The notes under the pieces are model-generated. The model did no database searches. It was not told the origin of the DNA and saw nothing but the letters and a program-made list of their open reading frames with translations. Shown piece by piece: positions 1 through 10,608 of a stretch of DNA of 64,000 nt. The DNA comes from an uncultured Sutterella sp. (GTDB lineage Bacteria > Pseudomonadota > Gammaproteobacteria > Burkholderiales > Burkholderiaceae_F): the NCBI GenBank assembly GCA_900538905.1, contig UPZS01000002.1, forward strand, positions 62,001 through 126,000, given 5' to 3'. Within the stretch, counting starts at the first letter, position 1; every line of letters begins with the position of its first letter. Both the position numbers and the translations under genes were made by a program.

Positions 1-3
1 TTA

Positions 4-34
4 GGCCGGAGCGCCAACGGTGTTCCGGCCTTTT
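4..34 (+). terminator. Rho-independent terminator of a gene left of the window
   Basis: A 7-bp perfect stem (GGCCGGA with TCCGGCC at 24-30) with a 13-nt loop is followed by TTTT on the plus strand. It would end a plus-strand transcript that lies left of the window. On the reverse strand the hairpin has no T-run, so it is probably not the asd terminator. Confidence 0.55.
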
Positions 35-173
35 CATTTTTGAAAACAGTTTTAGATCAGTGATCTCCGCGAGGAATCCGCTGCAAAAACTGCACTTACC
101 TGTGTAGACGGCTCTCCGTTTTCTCGCTTCTGCGCAACGAAGAGCCGTGCGTTGATTAGGAATTGTTCAGCGA

Positions 174-1307
174 TCAAGCCGCCTTGTAATCACACAGGAT
201 GCGAAGCATACGACGCAACGGTTCGGCGGCGCCCCAAAGCAGCTGGTCGCCGACCGTAAAGGCGCTGATATATTCCGGTCCCATGGCAAGCTTGCGAATA
301 CGACCGATCGGAATACGGCGCGTTCCGGAAATCTTGGCCGGAGAGAGCTCCTCAATTGACTCTTCCTTACGATTGGGCACCACATAGGCCCACTCGTTGG
401 CATTGTCGAGAAGATTTTCGATCTCTTCAACCGACACGTCCTTCTTGAGCTTCACCGTCAGAGCCTGACTGTGACAACGCATGGCACCGACGCGTACGCA
501 CAAACCTTCGACAATCAGCGAACCGGGCTCTCCGTGTGCGGGCAAGCCGAGGATCTTGTTGGCTTCAGAGCCCCCCTTCCACTCTTCTCGGGACTGCCCG
601 TTGCCCAGATCCTTGTCAATCCAGGGAATCAGGGAGCCCGCAAGCGGAGCGCCGAAGGCCGCCTTAGGGAAGTCAGCTGCATCGAAGGCCTGCGTCACCT
701 TGCGATCAATGTCGAGAATGGCAGAACGCGGATCGGCAAGCTCTTCACGCACGGTATTGGCAAGGTATCCCATCTGGGAAAGCAGCTCACGCATGTTCTG
801 AGCACCGGCACCGGATGCAGCCTGATAGGTCATGGAGCTCACCCACTCAACGAGGTCGGCCTTGATAAGTCCATCCATCGCCATCAGCATGAGCGAGACC
901 GTGCAGTTGCCGCCGATGTAGTCCTTGATGCCAGCGGCAAGGCTCTTGTCGATCACCGGACGATTGACAGGATCAAGCACGATAACGGCGTTGTCTTGCA
1001 TGCGCAGCGTTGAAGCCGCATCAATCCAATAGCCGTCCCAGCCGAATTCGCGCAGTTTCGGGTGCATTTCCTTGGTGTAATCGCCGCCCTGACACGAAAT
1101 AATCACGTCGCACTGAGAAAGCGCCGCCACATCTTTAGCATCCTGCAGAACTTCGGCAGCGCCTTTGACATCTGGCGCTTTGCCGCCTGCCGCCGACGTG
1201 GAAAAGAAAACTGTCTTTTCCACATGCGCAAAGTCATTTTCTTCCAGCATGCGGCCCATGAGCACACTGCCCACCATGCCGCGCCAGCCCACCATACCTA
1301 GAATCAT
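174..1307 (-). CDS. asd: Aspartate-semialdehyde dehydrogenase
   Basis: Reduces aspartyl-4-phosphate to aspartate 4-semialdehyde with NADPH, the branch point to lysine/diaminopimelate, threonine and methionine; cytosolic. The 377-residue protein has the Rossmann start [14 protein letters not shown], the active-site cysteine in GGNCTVSLM (C135), and the downstream RVGAMRCHS segment with the substrate-binding Arg (R272) and general-base His (H279) expected of the Gram-negative Asd group. Length is close to the 367-374 residues usual for this group. A strong GGGAGG ribosome site lies about 8 nt before the ATG. It is the last gene of the leuC-leuD-leuB-asd run, 130 bp after leuB. A leu-asd linkage is common in Beta- and Gammaproteobacteria. 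Confidence 0.97.
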   Translation of the reverse strand: MILGMVGWRGMVGSVLMGRMLEENDFAHVEKTVFFSTSAAGGKAPDVKGAAEVLQDAKDVAALSQCDVIISCQGGDYTKEMHPKLREFGWDGYWIDAASTLRMQDNAVIVLDPVNRPVIDKSLAAGIKDYIGGNCTVSLMLMAMDGLIKADLVEWVSSMTYQAASGAGAQNMRELLSQMGYLANTVREELADPRSAILDIDRKVTQAFDAADFPKAAFGAPLAGSLIPWIDKDLGNGQSREEWKGGSEANKILGLPAHGEPGSLIVEGLCVRVGAMRCHSQALTVKLKKDVSVEEIENLLDNANEWAYVVPNRKEESIEELSPAKISGTRRIPIGRIRKLAMGPEYISAFTVGDQLLWGAAEPLRRMLRILCDYKAA

Positions 1308-1397
1308 GGCAATGCCTCCCTATCTTTTAGTGCCGTTGTCGGGAATCGTATGCGCACACCGAGGATTGTGCGCGTTTTAGTTTTATTGTGAGAACCA

Positions 1398-1421
1398 GGC
1401 GGCGCGTTCCCATACGCCGCC
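1398..1421. other. Hairpin between leuB and asd
   Basis: A perfect 7-bp GC stem (GGCGGCG with CGCCGCC) sits 16 bp after the leuB stop in the 130-bp gap before asd. On the reverse (coding) strand it has no T-run, so it may stabilise the leu transcript 3' end or act as a weak attenuator rather than terminate fully. Confidence 0.35.
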
Positions 1422-1437
1422 CTTCCTGTTTTCTGCT

Positions 1438-3215
<1,778 letters not shown>

Positions 3216-3247
3216 TTTGTTTTCCTTATGCGTTTGCCTTGTAAGCG

Positions 3248-4669
3248 TTAAAAGAGTTTGGAGACGTCAACGAAATGACCTTCCACAGCTGCAGCAGCCG
3301 CCATGGCGGGACTCACCAGATGCGTGCGACCGCCCTTGCCCTGACGTCCTTCGAAGTTACGGTTGGACGTGGATGCACAGCGATCACCCGGACTCAGACG
3401 ATCGGCGTTCATCGCCAGACACATCGAGCAGCCAGGTTCACGCCACTCAAAGCCCGCTTCAATGAAGATCTTGTCCAGGCCTTCTTTTTCGGCCTGCATC
3501 TTCACAAGACCCGAACCGGGCACGATCAGAGCCTGTACGACATTGGGAGCCACCTTCTTGCCAAGCTTCTTGACGACATATGCCGCCGCACGGATGTCTT
3601 CGATGCGAGAGTTCGTGCATGAGCCGACGAAAACATGATCGGGCTTGATATCGGTAATCTTGGTGCCAGGCACCAGATCCATGTACTTGAGCGCGCGCGT
3701 TTGGCCTTCGCGCTTTACCGGATCCATTTCTTTTTCGGGATCGGGCACAACACCGTCAATTGAAGTCACCATTTCGGGAGACGTTCCCCACGTCACCATC
3801 GGACGAATTTCTTCGGCGCGCAGTTCGACCACGACGTCGAAATGAGCGTCCGGATCAGACACAAGCGTCTTCCAGTAGGCAACCGCCTTGTCCCAATTTT
3901 CTCCCTTGGGCGCCAGCGGACGACCGCGCATATACTCGATCGTCTTTTCGTCGACGGCGACAAGCCCCGAGCGAGCACCTGCTTCAATGGCCATATTGCA
4001 GAGCGTCATGCGACCTTCCATCGAAAGCGAACGGATCGCAGACCCCGCAAATTCAATCGTGCAGCCCGTGCCGCCAGCCGTACCAATTTTGCCGATGACA
4101 GCTAAAGCGATGTCTTTACCGGTGATGCCGGGGCCAAGCTTGCCTTCAACTCGCACAAGCATGTTCTTGTTCTTCTTGGTGATGAGCGTCTGTGTGGCGA
4201 GCACATGCTCCACTTCGGAAGTACCGATGCCGAAGGCCAGAGCGGCGCAGGCTCCGTGAGTCGAGGTGTGACTGTCGCCACATACGACCGTCATGCCGGG
4301 CAGCGTCGCTCCCTCTTCCGGGCCCATGACGTGAATGACGCCCTGACCCTTGTCCATGAACGGGAAATACGCTGCCGGACAGATGCTCTTCATGTTCTTG
4401 TCCAGTGTTTCTACCTGAAGCAGTGCAATCGGGTCAGTGATGCCGGCGAGACCCTTTTCCCAACCTGTCGTCGGCGTATTGTGGTCGGCCGTCGCCACGA
4501 TGGAGGACTCGCGCCAAGGCTTGCGTCCTGCAAGACGCAAACCTTCAAAGGCCTGCGGGCTGGTGACTTCGTGCATCAAGTGGCGGTCAATGTAGATGGT
4601 GGCAGTACCGTCGCCTTCGGCGGTCACCACATGTTCATCCCAGAGCTTGTCGTAAAGAGTTTTTGACAT
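3248..4669 (-). CDS. leuC: 3-isopropylmalate dehydratase, large subunit
   Basis: Catalytic Fe-S subunit of isopropylmalate isomerase in leucine synthesis. The 473 residues match the usual 466-475. The three [4Fe-4S] ligands are visible as Cys in [11 protein letters not shown] and the pair in [11 protein letters not shown] near the C-terminus; [26 protein letters not shown] is the aconitase signature. It is the first gene of the reverse-strand leuCDB-asd run. The 237 bp upstream are shared with the divergent response regulator at 4907; I could not identify a leucine-rich leader peptide there. No leuA occurs in the window. Confidence 0.97.
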   Translation of the reverse strand: MSKTLYDKLWDEHVVTAEGDGTATIYIDRHLMHEVTSPQAFEGLRLAGRKPWRESSIVATADHNTPTTGWEKGLAGITDPIALLQVETLDKNMKSICPAAYFPFMDKGQGVIHVMGPEEGATLPGMTVVCGDSHTSTHGACAALAFGIGTSEVEHVLATQTLITKKNKNMLVRVEGKLGPGITGKDIALAVIGKIGTAGGTGCTIEFAGSAIRSLSMEGRMTLCNMAIEAGARSGLVAVDEKTIEYMRGRPLAPKGENWDKAVAYWKTLVSDPDAHFDVVVELRAEEIRPMVTWGTSPEMVTSIDGVVPDPEKEMDPVKREGQTRALKYMDLVPGTKITDIKPDHVFVGSCTNSRIEDIRAAAYVVKKLGKKVAPNVVQALIVPGSGLVKMQAEKEGLDKIFIEAGFEWREPGCSMCLAMNADRLSPGDRCASTSNRNFEGRQGKGGRTHLVSPAMAAAAAVEGHFVDVSKLF

Positions 4670-4906
4670 GGGGCAATGTCCGAGAGTTTTGATTTTTTGT
4701 TTTCAATAGGGCTCCCATCACCCTTGGAATAAAGGCAACAGAGCCGATTTTTGTAGTATGCCACGAGCGTCAAAAATCGACATAAGCACTTTTGCTCAGA
4801 AAACAAAGGCATTTGCGTGGTTTGAAAGTCGTTTTTCAAGGATCGAATTTTTCGACCTTCACCACCGTAAAATAAGAGACTTGGTAGCACCAACGATTTT
4901 TTTGGT

Positions 4907-5569
4907 ATGAACTTTCTTCTTGTCGACGACCACTCCCTAATTGTCCAGGCTCTTTCCGTCCTTCTGAAAACAAAGTTTGAAGGAGCTCAAGTATTGACCG
5001 GCAGCACGGCCGAAGACGCCCGAACTCTGGTACGAGAACACAGCGAGGACACAGACTTGCTGATTCTCGACCTGAATCTGCCGGGTGTACAGACGCCGAC
5101 AAGCCTTCTCGAAGAATTGGTTCAAACGAATCCCGCGCTCAAGATACTTGTTTTGTCCGGCATTGTTGATCAGGCCAATATCATGCGGGTACTGCAGTTG
5201 GGTGCCGCTGGCTTCGTACCTAAGTCGCTTGACACCAATATGCTCTCGGATGCCATCACCTTCGTGCTGCAAGGCGGCGTCTATATCCCAACCAAGCTTC
5301 TGAGCCAAAGTCAAAAAGAAGGACTGTTCACGGATTCAACCTTCGGCCTGCCACAGCCGACCCCCAAAGTCCATCTGACGCAACGCCAGCAAGACGTATT
5401 GCGCACGCTTGCGCGCGGGCTTCCCGTTAAGCGCATCTGCCGCGAACTGAATTTGTCGGAAGGCACGGTCAAAACGCACATCTCGGCCATTTATCGAGCC
5501 TTCGGCGCGCGCAACCGCACCGAAGCGCTCATCGCCGCTCGCCGAGCCGGTTTTGACGTCGTTCTTTAG
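4907..5569 (+). CDS. LuxR/NarL-type two-component response regulator
   Basis: A 220-residue response regulator. Residues 1-120 form a receiver domain: acidic pocket VDDHS (D7, D8), phosphoacceptor D55 in LLILDLNLPG, and K106 in GFVPKSL. Residues about 155-215 are a LuxR-type helix-turn-helix (LTQRQQDVLRTLARG, then EGTVKTHISAIYRAF). The expected role is DNA binding after phosphorylation; its targets cannot be read from the sequence. Its 3' end overlaps the 3' end of the convergent hybrid kinase by 4 bp, and that kinase is the obvious candidate partner. The ribosome site is weak. It diverges from leuC. Confidence 0.93.
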   Translation: MNFLLVDDHSLIVQALSVLLKTKFEGAQVLTGSTAEDARTLVREHSEDTDLLILDLNLPGVQTPTSLLEELVQTNPALKILVLSGIVDQANIMRVLQLGAAGFVPKSLDTNMLSDAITFVLQGGVYIPTKLLSQSQKEGLFTDSTFGLPQPTPKVHLTQRQQDVLRTLARGLPVKRICRELNLSEGTVKTHISAIYRAFGARNRTEALIAARRAGFDVVL

Positions 5570-7428
5570 TCCGTCGTTTTTCGGTTTTCTGCAACTGCTC
5601 GTCGGAGCGCAGAAGCCAGTGCTTCAGCCCCAGCCGGCTTTTGCAGAATCACCGGCATGGCCTGTCCTTCGTTATCAGGATTGAGAACCAGTGTGCGGTA
5701 GGCTCTCGCAATCACGTCCTCACTCACAGCCGTAAGCAACACGCACGGAAAATTGCGTGCCGCCCCGATGCGTACGGCAAAAATTGCTTCGAGCCCTGTC
5801 ATGACGCCTTCACCGAGGTTGTAATCCGACAGCAATGCGGCCAAATTTCCGTCCTGCGCCTCAGTGACCATGCGGCTGATGAATTCCTGAGAAGGTTCGC
5901 GCGAAGCGACCACGGTCGCACCCCAACTGCGAATAATGGCGCTTACGGCATTTCGCACGATATCGTTGTCTTCAAGCACTCCCACGACACCGCGCATATC
6001 CAGATCCGTGGTAAGCGGCAGTCCGTCACCAGCATGTTCGGCATGTGCATTTTTAACGTTGGCAAATTCCAACCGAAACACCGAACCACGGCCAAAGCGG
6101 CTTCCGACGGTGATCGGAATACCCAGGCGCTTGGCCAGACCGCTCACAATTGAAAGTCCGAGACCATAGCCGGTTTCAGCAGTTTTGCTCGCTTCTCCAC
6201 GGTAAAACGCATCGAAAATACGGTGCCTTTCCTCAGAAGCAATCCCAGGTCCCTGATCGTAAACGCCGATCGTGATGCGACCGTTGCGCAGACGTCTGGC
6301 CGCCAAAACAATCTTGGAACCGGGTTTTTGGCTGTATCGAATCGCGTTGGTGATGAGATTCGTGAGAATGCGTTTGACAAACAACGGGTCCGTGTAGACT
6401 GTCAGCGGCAAAGGACGCGTGAGAAAGAAAAAACCTTTGGTCGCCGCGACCGGCGCAAATTCAGCGGCAAGTTCGTTAAAAAGTTCCGTCACATTGACGT
6501 TTTCCATCTTGACATCAAGGTGTCCGGTTTCAATACGGCTCACTTCCAAAAGTTGTTCGACCAACGTGGAAATGTTTTGTGCCGTAGCCCCAAGCTGTGC
6601 GATGACATCCTTTGACTCAGGCGTGGACTGCATCTGAAGAATTTGCAGATAAATCCCCATGGCCTGAAGCGGTTGACGAAGATCATGATTGGCACCGGCA
6701 AAAAATTTCGCTCGACGTTCGCTGGCCGCCGCAACAGCCCGGCGTTCGCTTTCGGCACGAGACTTTTCACTTTTGAGTCGTGCCACCAGTCGTTCATTTT
6801 GCGCGTCACGCGTCACGGCCATCACAACAACTTCGCTCAAACGTCTGCCGCTATAGAGTACAAAACAGATAAGCACGATCACGATAACCGTAAGCGCTGT
6901 CCGTCCGATTTCCAAAGCGCTCGTAAGCCCCAGCGTCAAAGGTCCCAGGGAAAGAAGCATCACGGCAAAAAGACTCGGAATCCAACAGGAATAGGCTGGC
7001 CAAGAAGCAAATACCACGGCCACCATCACCGAGACCAACACAACGATATCCATCGTGTCCTGAGTGATGAGAAAAGCAACGCCCGCAAACCCCCAGACAA
7101 TACCGGTTGCCACCGACTGAATCATCCATTGCTTGAGCCACTCACGAATATGTGCCTCACGCTGCGTGTCGGCCAGAAAGCGCCGGCGCAAACGCGCCCA
7201 CAACCAAATGGTAATCGTCAATGCCACCAGCCAGCCGATCAACATTATGTGGTTGACAAGGGGCCAGAATCGAGCCGCAATGCCGAGCGCGCCGATGATT
7301 TGTCCGGCAAGCGACACCGGCAGCAAACGAAGCGAAACGTGAATCTGTTCAGAAAGAATGCGTGCTGTGGGGCGCTGCTGAGCATCCATCCCCGTCAATA
7401 ATCGCTTAATTGATCGCAGCCACTTCAC
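5566..7428 (-). CDS. Hybrid sensor histidine kinase with C-terminal receiver
   Basis: A 620-residue inner-membrane hybrid kinase. About six hydrophobic segments occupy residues 38-195 with no sizeable periplasmic loop, so it probably senses a membrane or cytoplasmic cue. A coiled linker (205-240) leads to the H-box FFAGANHDLRQPLQA with H248, then the N-box around NLITNAIRYS, DQGPGIA (G1) and GYGLGLSIV (G2). Residues about 480-615 are a receiver with phosphoacceptor D535 in ALLSDYNLGE and K597. Start is GTG at 7428; an ATG at 7389 is an alternative. The HDLRQPLQ type of H-box is frequent in Burkholderiales kinases paired with NarL-type regulators, such as the convergent neighbour. Confidence 0.92.
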   Translation of the reverse strand: MKWLRSIKRLLTGMDAQQRPTARILSEQIHVSLRLLPVSLAGQIIGALGIAARFWPLVNHIMLIGWLVALTITIWLWARLRRRFLADTQREAHIREWLKQWMIQSVATGIVWGFAGVAFLITQDTMDIVVLVSVMVAVVFASWPAYSCWIPSLFAVMLLSLGPLTLGLTSALEIGRTALTVIVIVLICFVLYSGRRLSEVVVMAVTRDAQNERLVARLKSEKSRAESERRAVAAASERRAKFFAGANHDLRQPLQAMGIYLQILQMQSTPESKDVIAQLGATAQNISTLVEQLLEVSRIETGHLDVKMENVNVTELFNELAAEFAPVAATKGFFFLTRPLPLTVYTDPLFVKRILTNLITNAIRYSQKPGSKIVLAARRLRNGRITIGVYDQGPGIASEERHRIFDAFYRGEASKTAETGYGLGLSIVSGLAKRLGIPITVGSRFGRGSVFRLEFANVKNAHAEHAGDGLPLTTDLDMRGVVGVLEDNDIVRNAVSAIIRSWGATVVASREPSQEFISRMVTEAQDGNLAALLSDYNLGEGVMTGLEAIFAVRIGAARNFPCVLLTAVSEDVIARAYRTLVLNPDNEGQAMPVILQKPAGAEALASALRRAVAENRKTTD

Positions 7429-7452
7429 TTTTGTGTCTCTTCAAAGTTCACG

Positions 7453-8439
7453 TCAAACCCACCACAACGGCGCATTGGCTTGCTGGGCTCCCGGGAATTC
7501 TGTCGGCACAGGACAATTGTCGGCCCGAATCACAAGCTTTTCGTCTTGCATGACCACGCGAGCCGACACACCGAACGGCAGGCTCATGGTCGAAGCGATA
7601 TGCCCGTAAGGCAGACCGAAAACAACCGGCAAGCCGCACTCGGCCATCGCATCCTGCAGCGTGTAGCGACCCGCACCGATTCCCGCGTTGCGATCCGATC
7701 CAGTGAAGTCCCCTACAAGGACCAATTGCTGACGCTTTAAAACTCCTGAAAGTCTCAGTTGAGAAATCATCCTCGCAATGCGCCACGCGGGTTCATTAAT
7801 GTCTTCCAGATACAGAATGCCGCCTTCGATTTGCGGAAAATACGGCGTTCCGATCAGGGAGGTAAGCACCGAGAGATTACCGCCCCAGAGGGTGCCTTCA
7901 ACGTCAACCGTTTCTCCCTTTGCTGGAAATGCCTCCTCAAACAGGGGGCGACTCATCGCTCTCATGAAAAAACTGATCTTCTTTTCATCGTGCTTTGAAA
8001 AAGATGCGGCCAACGGCCCCTGCCAACTTGCTTTGCCGCACATTGCATAGAGCGCCAGATTGACGGCCGTGAGGTCGGATAAGCCCATGAATACGGCCTG
8101 TGACGCACCGATACGCTCCCAATCAATTCGCTCCAAAAGACGGGCTGTGCCGCTACCACCTCGCAGCGCCAGCACCAAGTCAGCCTCGGGAGCACACATC
8201 GCTTCTTCAAACCCGGCCGCGCGCTCGGCATCGGTGCCCGCAAAACTTTTGTGCACCTTACGCACATTGGCTGCCTCTTTAACCGACCAGCCCAACTCCC
8301 GCAAGGTGCTGACAGCCGCATCAATGCGTGCATGATCAATTTTCTCGTCGCCGGGCGACACAGTAAGCGCACGAGAAGGCGCACAAATCCACAGTTCCGG
8401 CGCGATGACTGTTTCGGAAAATTGATGAGCGTGAGTCAT
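7453..8439 (-). CDS. ldcA: Muramoyltetrapeptide (LD-)carboxypeptidase, family S66
   Basis: Cytosolic LD-carboxypeptidase that removes the terminal D-Ala from murein tetrapeptides during peptidoglycan recycling. The sequence shows the S66 layout: LALRGGSGTARLLERIDW, the nucleophile region MGLSDLTAVN (Ser), EGTLWGGNLSVL, and near the C-terminus GLPYGHIASTMSLPFG with the catalytic His. The ATG at 8439 gives 328 residues. A TTG at 8460 that would overlap the tadA stop by 4 bp is possible. It is the penultimate member of the long reverse-strand run, 24 bp before the kinase gene. Confidence 0.9.
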   Translation of the reverse strand: MTHAHQFSETVIAPELWICAPSRALTVSPGDEKIDHARIDAAVSTLRELGWSVKEAANVRKVHKSFAGTDAERAAGFEEAMCAPEADLVLALRGGSGTARLLERIDWERIGASQAVFMGLSDLTAVNLALYAMCGKASWQGPLAASFSKHDEKKISFFMRAMSRPLFEEAFPAKGETVDVEGTLWGGNLSVLTSLIGTPYFPQIEGGILYLEDINEPAWRIARMISQLRLSGVLKRQQLVLVGDFTGSDRNAGIGAGRYTLQDAMAECGLPVVFGLPYGHIASTMSLPFGVSARVVMQDEKLVIRADNCPVPTEFPGAQQANAPLWWV

Positions 8440-8456
8440 AAGCTTCGCGATCGAAA

Positions 8457-9398
8457 TCAAGCCTGTGTTTTTTTTCGTTTTGCTTTAAAGAAAGCCTGAA
8501 GAATCTTCTCGCATTCGGCACGGCGCACACCGGGAGTCATCTCAGGACGATGGTTCAGATGAGCTTTGGCAGCCACATCAATGGCGCCTCTCATACCGCC
8601 GCAATCAGGATCATCCGCTCCCCAAACCACGCGAGCCAGACGAGCCAAACTGCAGGCGGCCGCACACATCGGGCAAGGCTCAAGCGTGACATAAAGCGTC
8701 GCGCCGTTCAGGCGTTCATTTCCCAGCAACGCCGCCGCCTTGCGAATAACGAGTACTTCGGCGTGAGCCGTCGGATCGTGGCGCGTCACCACTTCGTTCA
8801 TGGCCGTTGCAACGATATTGCCGTCCATGGCAATGACAGCACCCACCGGCACCTCATCATTGTCGTACGCAAGCTGTGCCATGCGAAGCGCTTCTTGCAT
8901 CAGACGGCGATCAAGTTCCGGATCCGTAGAAATAGTCTTGGGAGCATTGACCTCTCGGTTTTTGGCCTGCAGCTGAGCCCTCACACGGTGTCGTCGCTTC
9001 ACTCGTTCGCCTTCTAGCTCTTGCCAATAGGCGAGCACCTCGTCCGTGGATTCAAACTCGCTTGATTCGGGCGCCGTGAAGCGAACCTTGTCATCGGTAA
9101 GTACAACAAGACCGCACCCCTGCATCCACTCGTAGATTTCCTCGGTCGTTCCAGCAAGCCACGCTGCGTGGTGGCTGCGGAAATACTCCAGACGTGCCAA
9201 GAATGTCTCTTGCCCGAGAACCGACTCCCGAGCAGCCCGAGAAACAAAGAAAAGCGCCGTCTGAAAGAAAATTTCCAGATCGAGCGGATTGCGGGTAAGG
9301 CCGTTTAAAGAGACGCCGTTGCGAAGGGTCAGACGGTTGTAGTGTCCAGCGCTTTTACTGGTAAAGCAGCCGGCTTGTGCAACATCGTTTTGCAGCAC
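8457..9398 (-). CDS. tadA: tRNA adenosine(34) deaminase with a long N-terminal extension
   Basis: Converts wobble adenosine 34 to inosine in tRNA-Arg(ACG). Residues about 160-313 are a complete TadA: DEVPVGAV, the zinc/catalytic HAE (H212-E214) and PCPMCAAA (C242, C245). Family members are usually 150-180 residues; this one has about 155 extra residues in front, including an aromatic/acidic helical stretch (about 38-130) and a basic linker ERVKRRHRVRAQ. I do not recognise the extension. The GTG start at 9398 has an AGGAGA site upstream; an internal start giving a normal-length enzyme cannot be excluded, but the reading frame is open and hydrophobic-patterned throughout. Confidence 0.9.
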   Translation of the reverse strand: MLQNDVAQAGCFTSKSAGHYNRLTLRNGVSLNGLTRNPLDLEIFFQTALFFVSRAARESVLGQETFLARLEYFRSHHAAWLAGTTEEIYEWMQGCGLVVLTDDKVRFTAPESSEFESTDEVLAYWQELEGERVKRRHRVRAQLQAKNREVNAPKTISTDPELDRRLMQEALRMAQLAYDNDEVPVGAVIAMDGNIVATAMNEVVTRHDPTAHAEVLVIRKAAALLGNERLNGATLYVTLEPCPMCAAACSLARLARVVWGADDPDCGGMRGAIDVAAKAHLNHRPEMTPGVRRAECEKILQAFFKAKRKKTQA

Positions 9399-9433
9399 GA
9401 GGCGTCTCCTATGTCCGGGTTACGAAAAAAGAA

Positions 9434-10606
9434 TCAGGCAGCAAGCATCAAAATCTTTTCAATGTCGCCCTGCGTGAGCGGTTTGAAATGGCCGAGCGTC
9501 CCGCCGGCAGCTGCCGCAGCAGCGATTTCCTTGACCGGCACTTCCTTGTCGGTCAGTTCATGCAGACGCGTCGGCAAATTCATCACCATCAAAAATGACG
9601 TGAGTTTGGCCACAGCAAGTTTCACTACCTGTTCAGGATCGGTTCCTTCAGGCGCATTCACGCCGAGCACTTCATGAGCAAAGCGCAGAACACGCTGCGG
9701 ATTTGCGCTCCAGACATAGCTCAGCCATGCAGGCGTCACAACCGCAAGTCCCGCACCGTGCGTAATTTCAGCGTCCCAGCCGGAAATAGCGTGCTCAATG
9801 CCGTGGCAAGCCCAGTCTTCTTCAAAACCCAAACCGAAATAGCCGTTGTGGGCAAAACTGCCCGCCAAACCGATCTGCGCCCAGGCATCATAGTCCTGAC
9901 TGTCAGCCATCAGTTTTGGACCTTGCTCCATGATCACGCGCAATGCTGCTTCAGCCTGCGCCGTCGTGTAATCCACAGCCGGCGTATTCGTGAAGTAACG
10001 CTCCATGATGTGACTCATCATGTCGAAAACACCCGCGGAAATCTGGTTCTGAGGCAATGTGAAGAAAAGCTCGGGATTGATGGCTGAAACCTTCGGACGC
10101 ACGAACTCGTTGCCGCAACCGGCTTTCACATGGCCGTTGGAAATAACCATGCGAATTGACTGTTCGCTGCCGGCGGCGGGAATCGTCAACACGGTTGCCA
10201 CGGGCATTGCCGCTTTCGGCACAGCCTTTCCGCAGAAGAAGTCCCAAACGTCGCCTTCATAGACGGCACCTGCCGCCGCGGCCTTTGCCGTGTCAATCAC
10301 GCTGCCGCCACCTACGGCCAACACAGCGTCAATTTTTTCAGCCTTGATCACCGCAATCATCTCGCGCACCAAATCAATGGTGGGATTGGGTCGCACGCCG
10401 CCCTTGGCAATCACGGTCATGCCTTCCTTTTCAAAACTTTCCGTCACGCGTCCGATCAAGCCGGATCGAATGGCACTGCCGCCGCCGTAAACCAAAAGTA
10501 CACGGCCGGCATCGCCGGCAAACGGGCGGAAAGATGCCGCCACTTTCGTTTCGGCTCCACGACCAAAAATAAGACGCGTCGGGTTGTAGTATGAAAAATC
10601 AAGCAT
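9434..10606 (-). CDS. Iron-containing alcohol dehydrogenase (YqhD/BDH type)
   Basis: A 390-residue group III Fe-dependent alcohol dehydrogenase, most like NADPH-dependent YqhD/butanol dehydrogenases. It opens LDFSYYNPTRLIFGRGAE, has the cofactor loop YGGGSAIRSGL and VGGGSVIDTAKA, and metal ligands in DMMSHIMERYF and WACHGIEHAISGWDAEITHGAGLA. It probably reduces short-chain aldehydes; the substrate is not readable. It starts 2 bp after the stop of the UMF1 transporter, with no good ribosome site, suggesting translational coupling. Confidence 0.93.
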   Translation of the reverse strand: MLDFSYYNPTRLIFGRGAETKVAASFRPFAGDAGRVLLVYGGGSAIRSGLIGRVTESFEKEGMTVIAKGGVRPNPTIDLVREMIAVIKAEKIDAVLAVGGGSVIDTAKAAAAGAVYEGDVWDFFCGKAVPKAAMPVATVLTIPAAGSEQSIRMVISNGHVKAGCGNEFVRPKVSAINPELFFTLPQNQISAGVFDMMSHIMERYFTNTPAVDYTTAQAEAALRVIMEQGPKLMADSQDYDAWAQIGLAGSFAHNGYFGLGFEEDWACHGIEHAISGWDAEITHGAGLAVVTPAWLSYVWSANPQRVLRFAHEVLGVNAPEGTDPEQVVKLAVAKLTSFLMVMNLPTRLHELTDKEVPVKEIAAAAAAGGTLGHFKPLTQGDIEKILMLAA

Positions 10607-10608
10607 TG

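Noticed and set aside
108..148. ACGGCTCT/AGAGCCGT repeat after asd as its terminator
   Set aside because: The 25-nt loop is long and no T-run follows on the asd strand.
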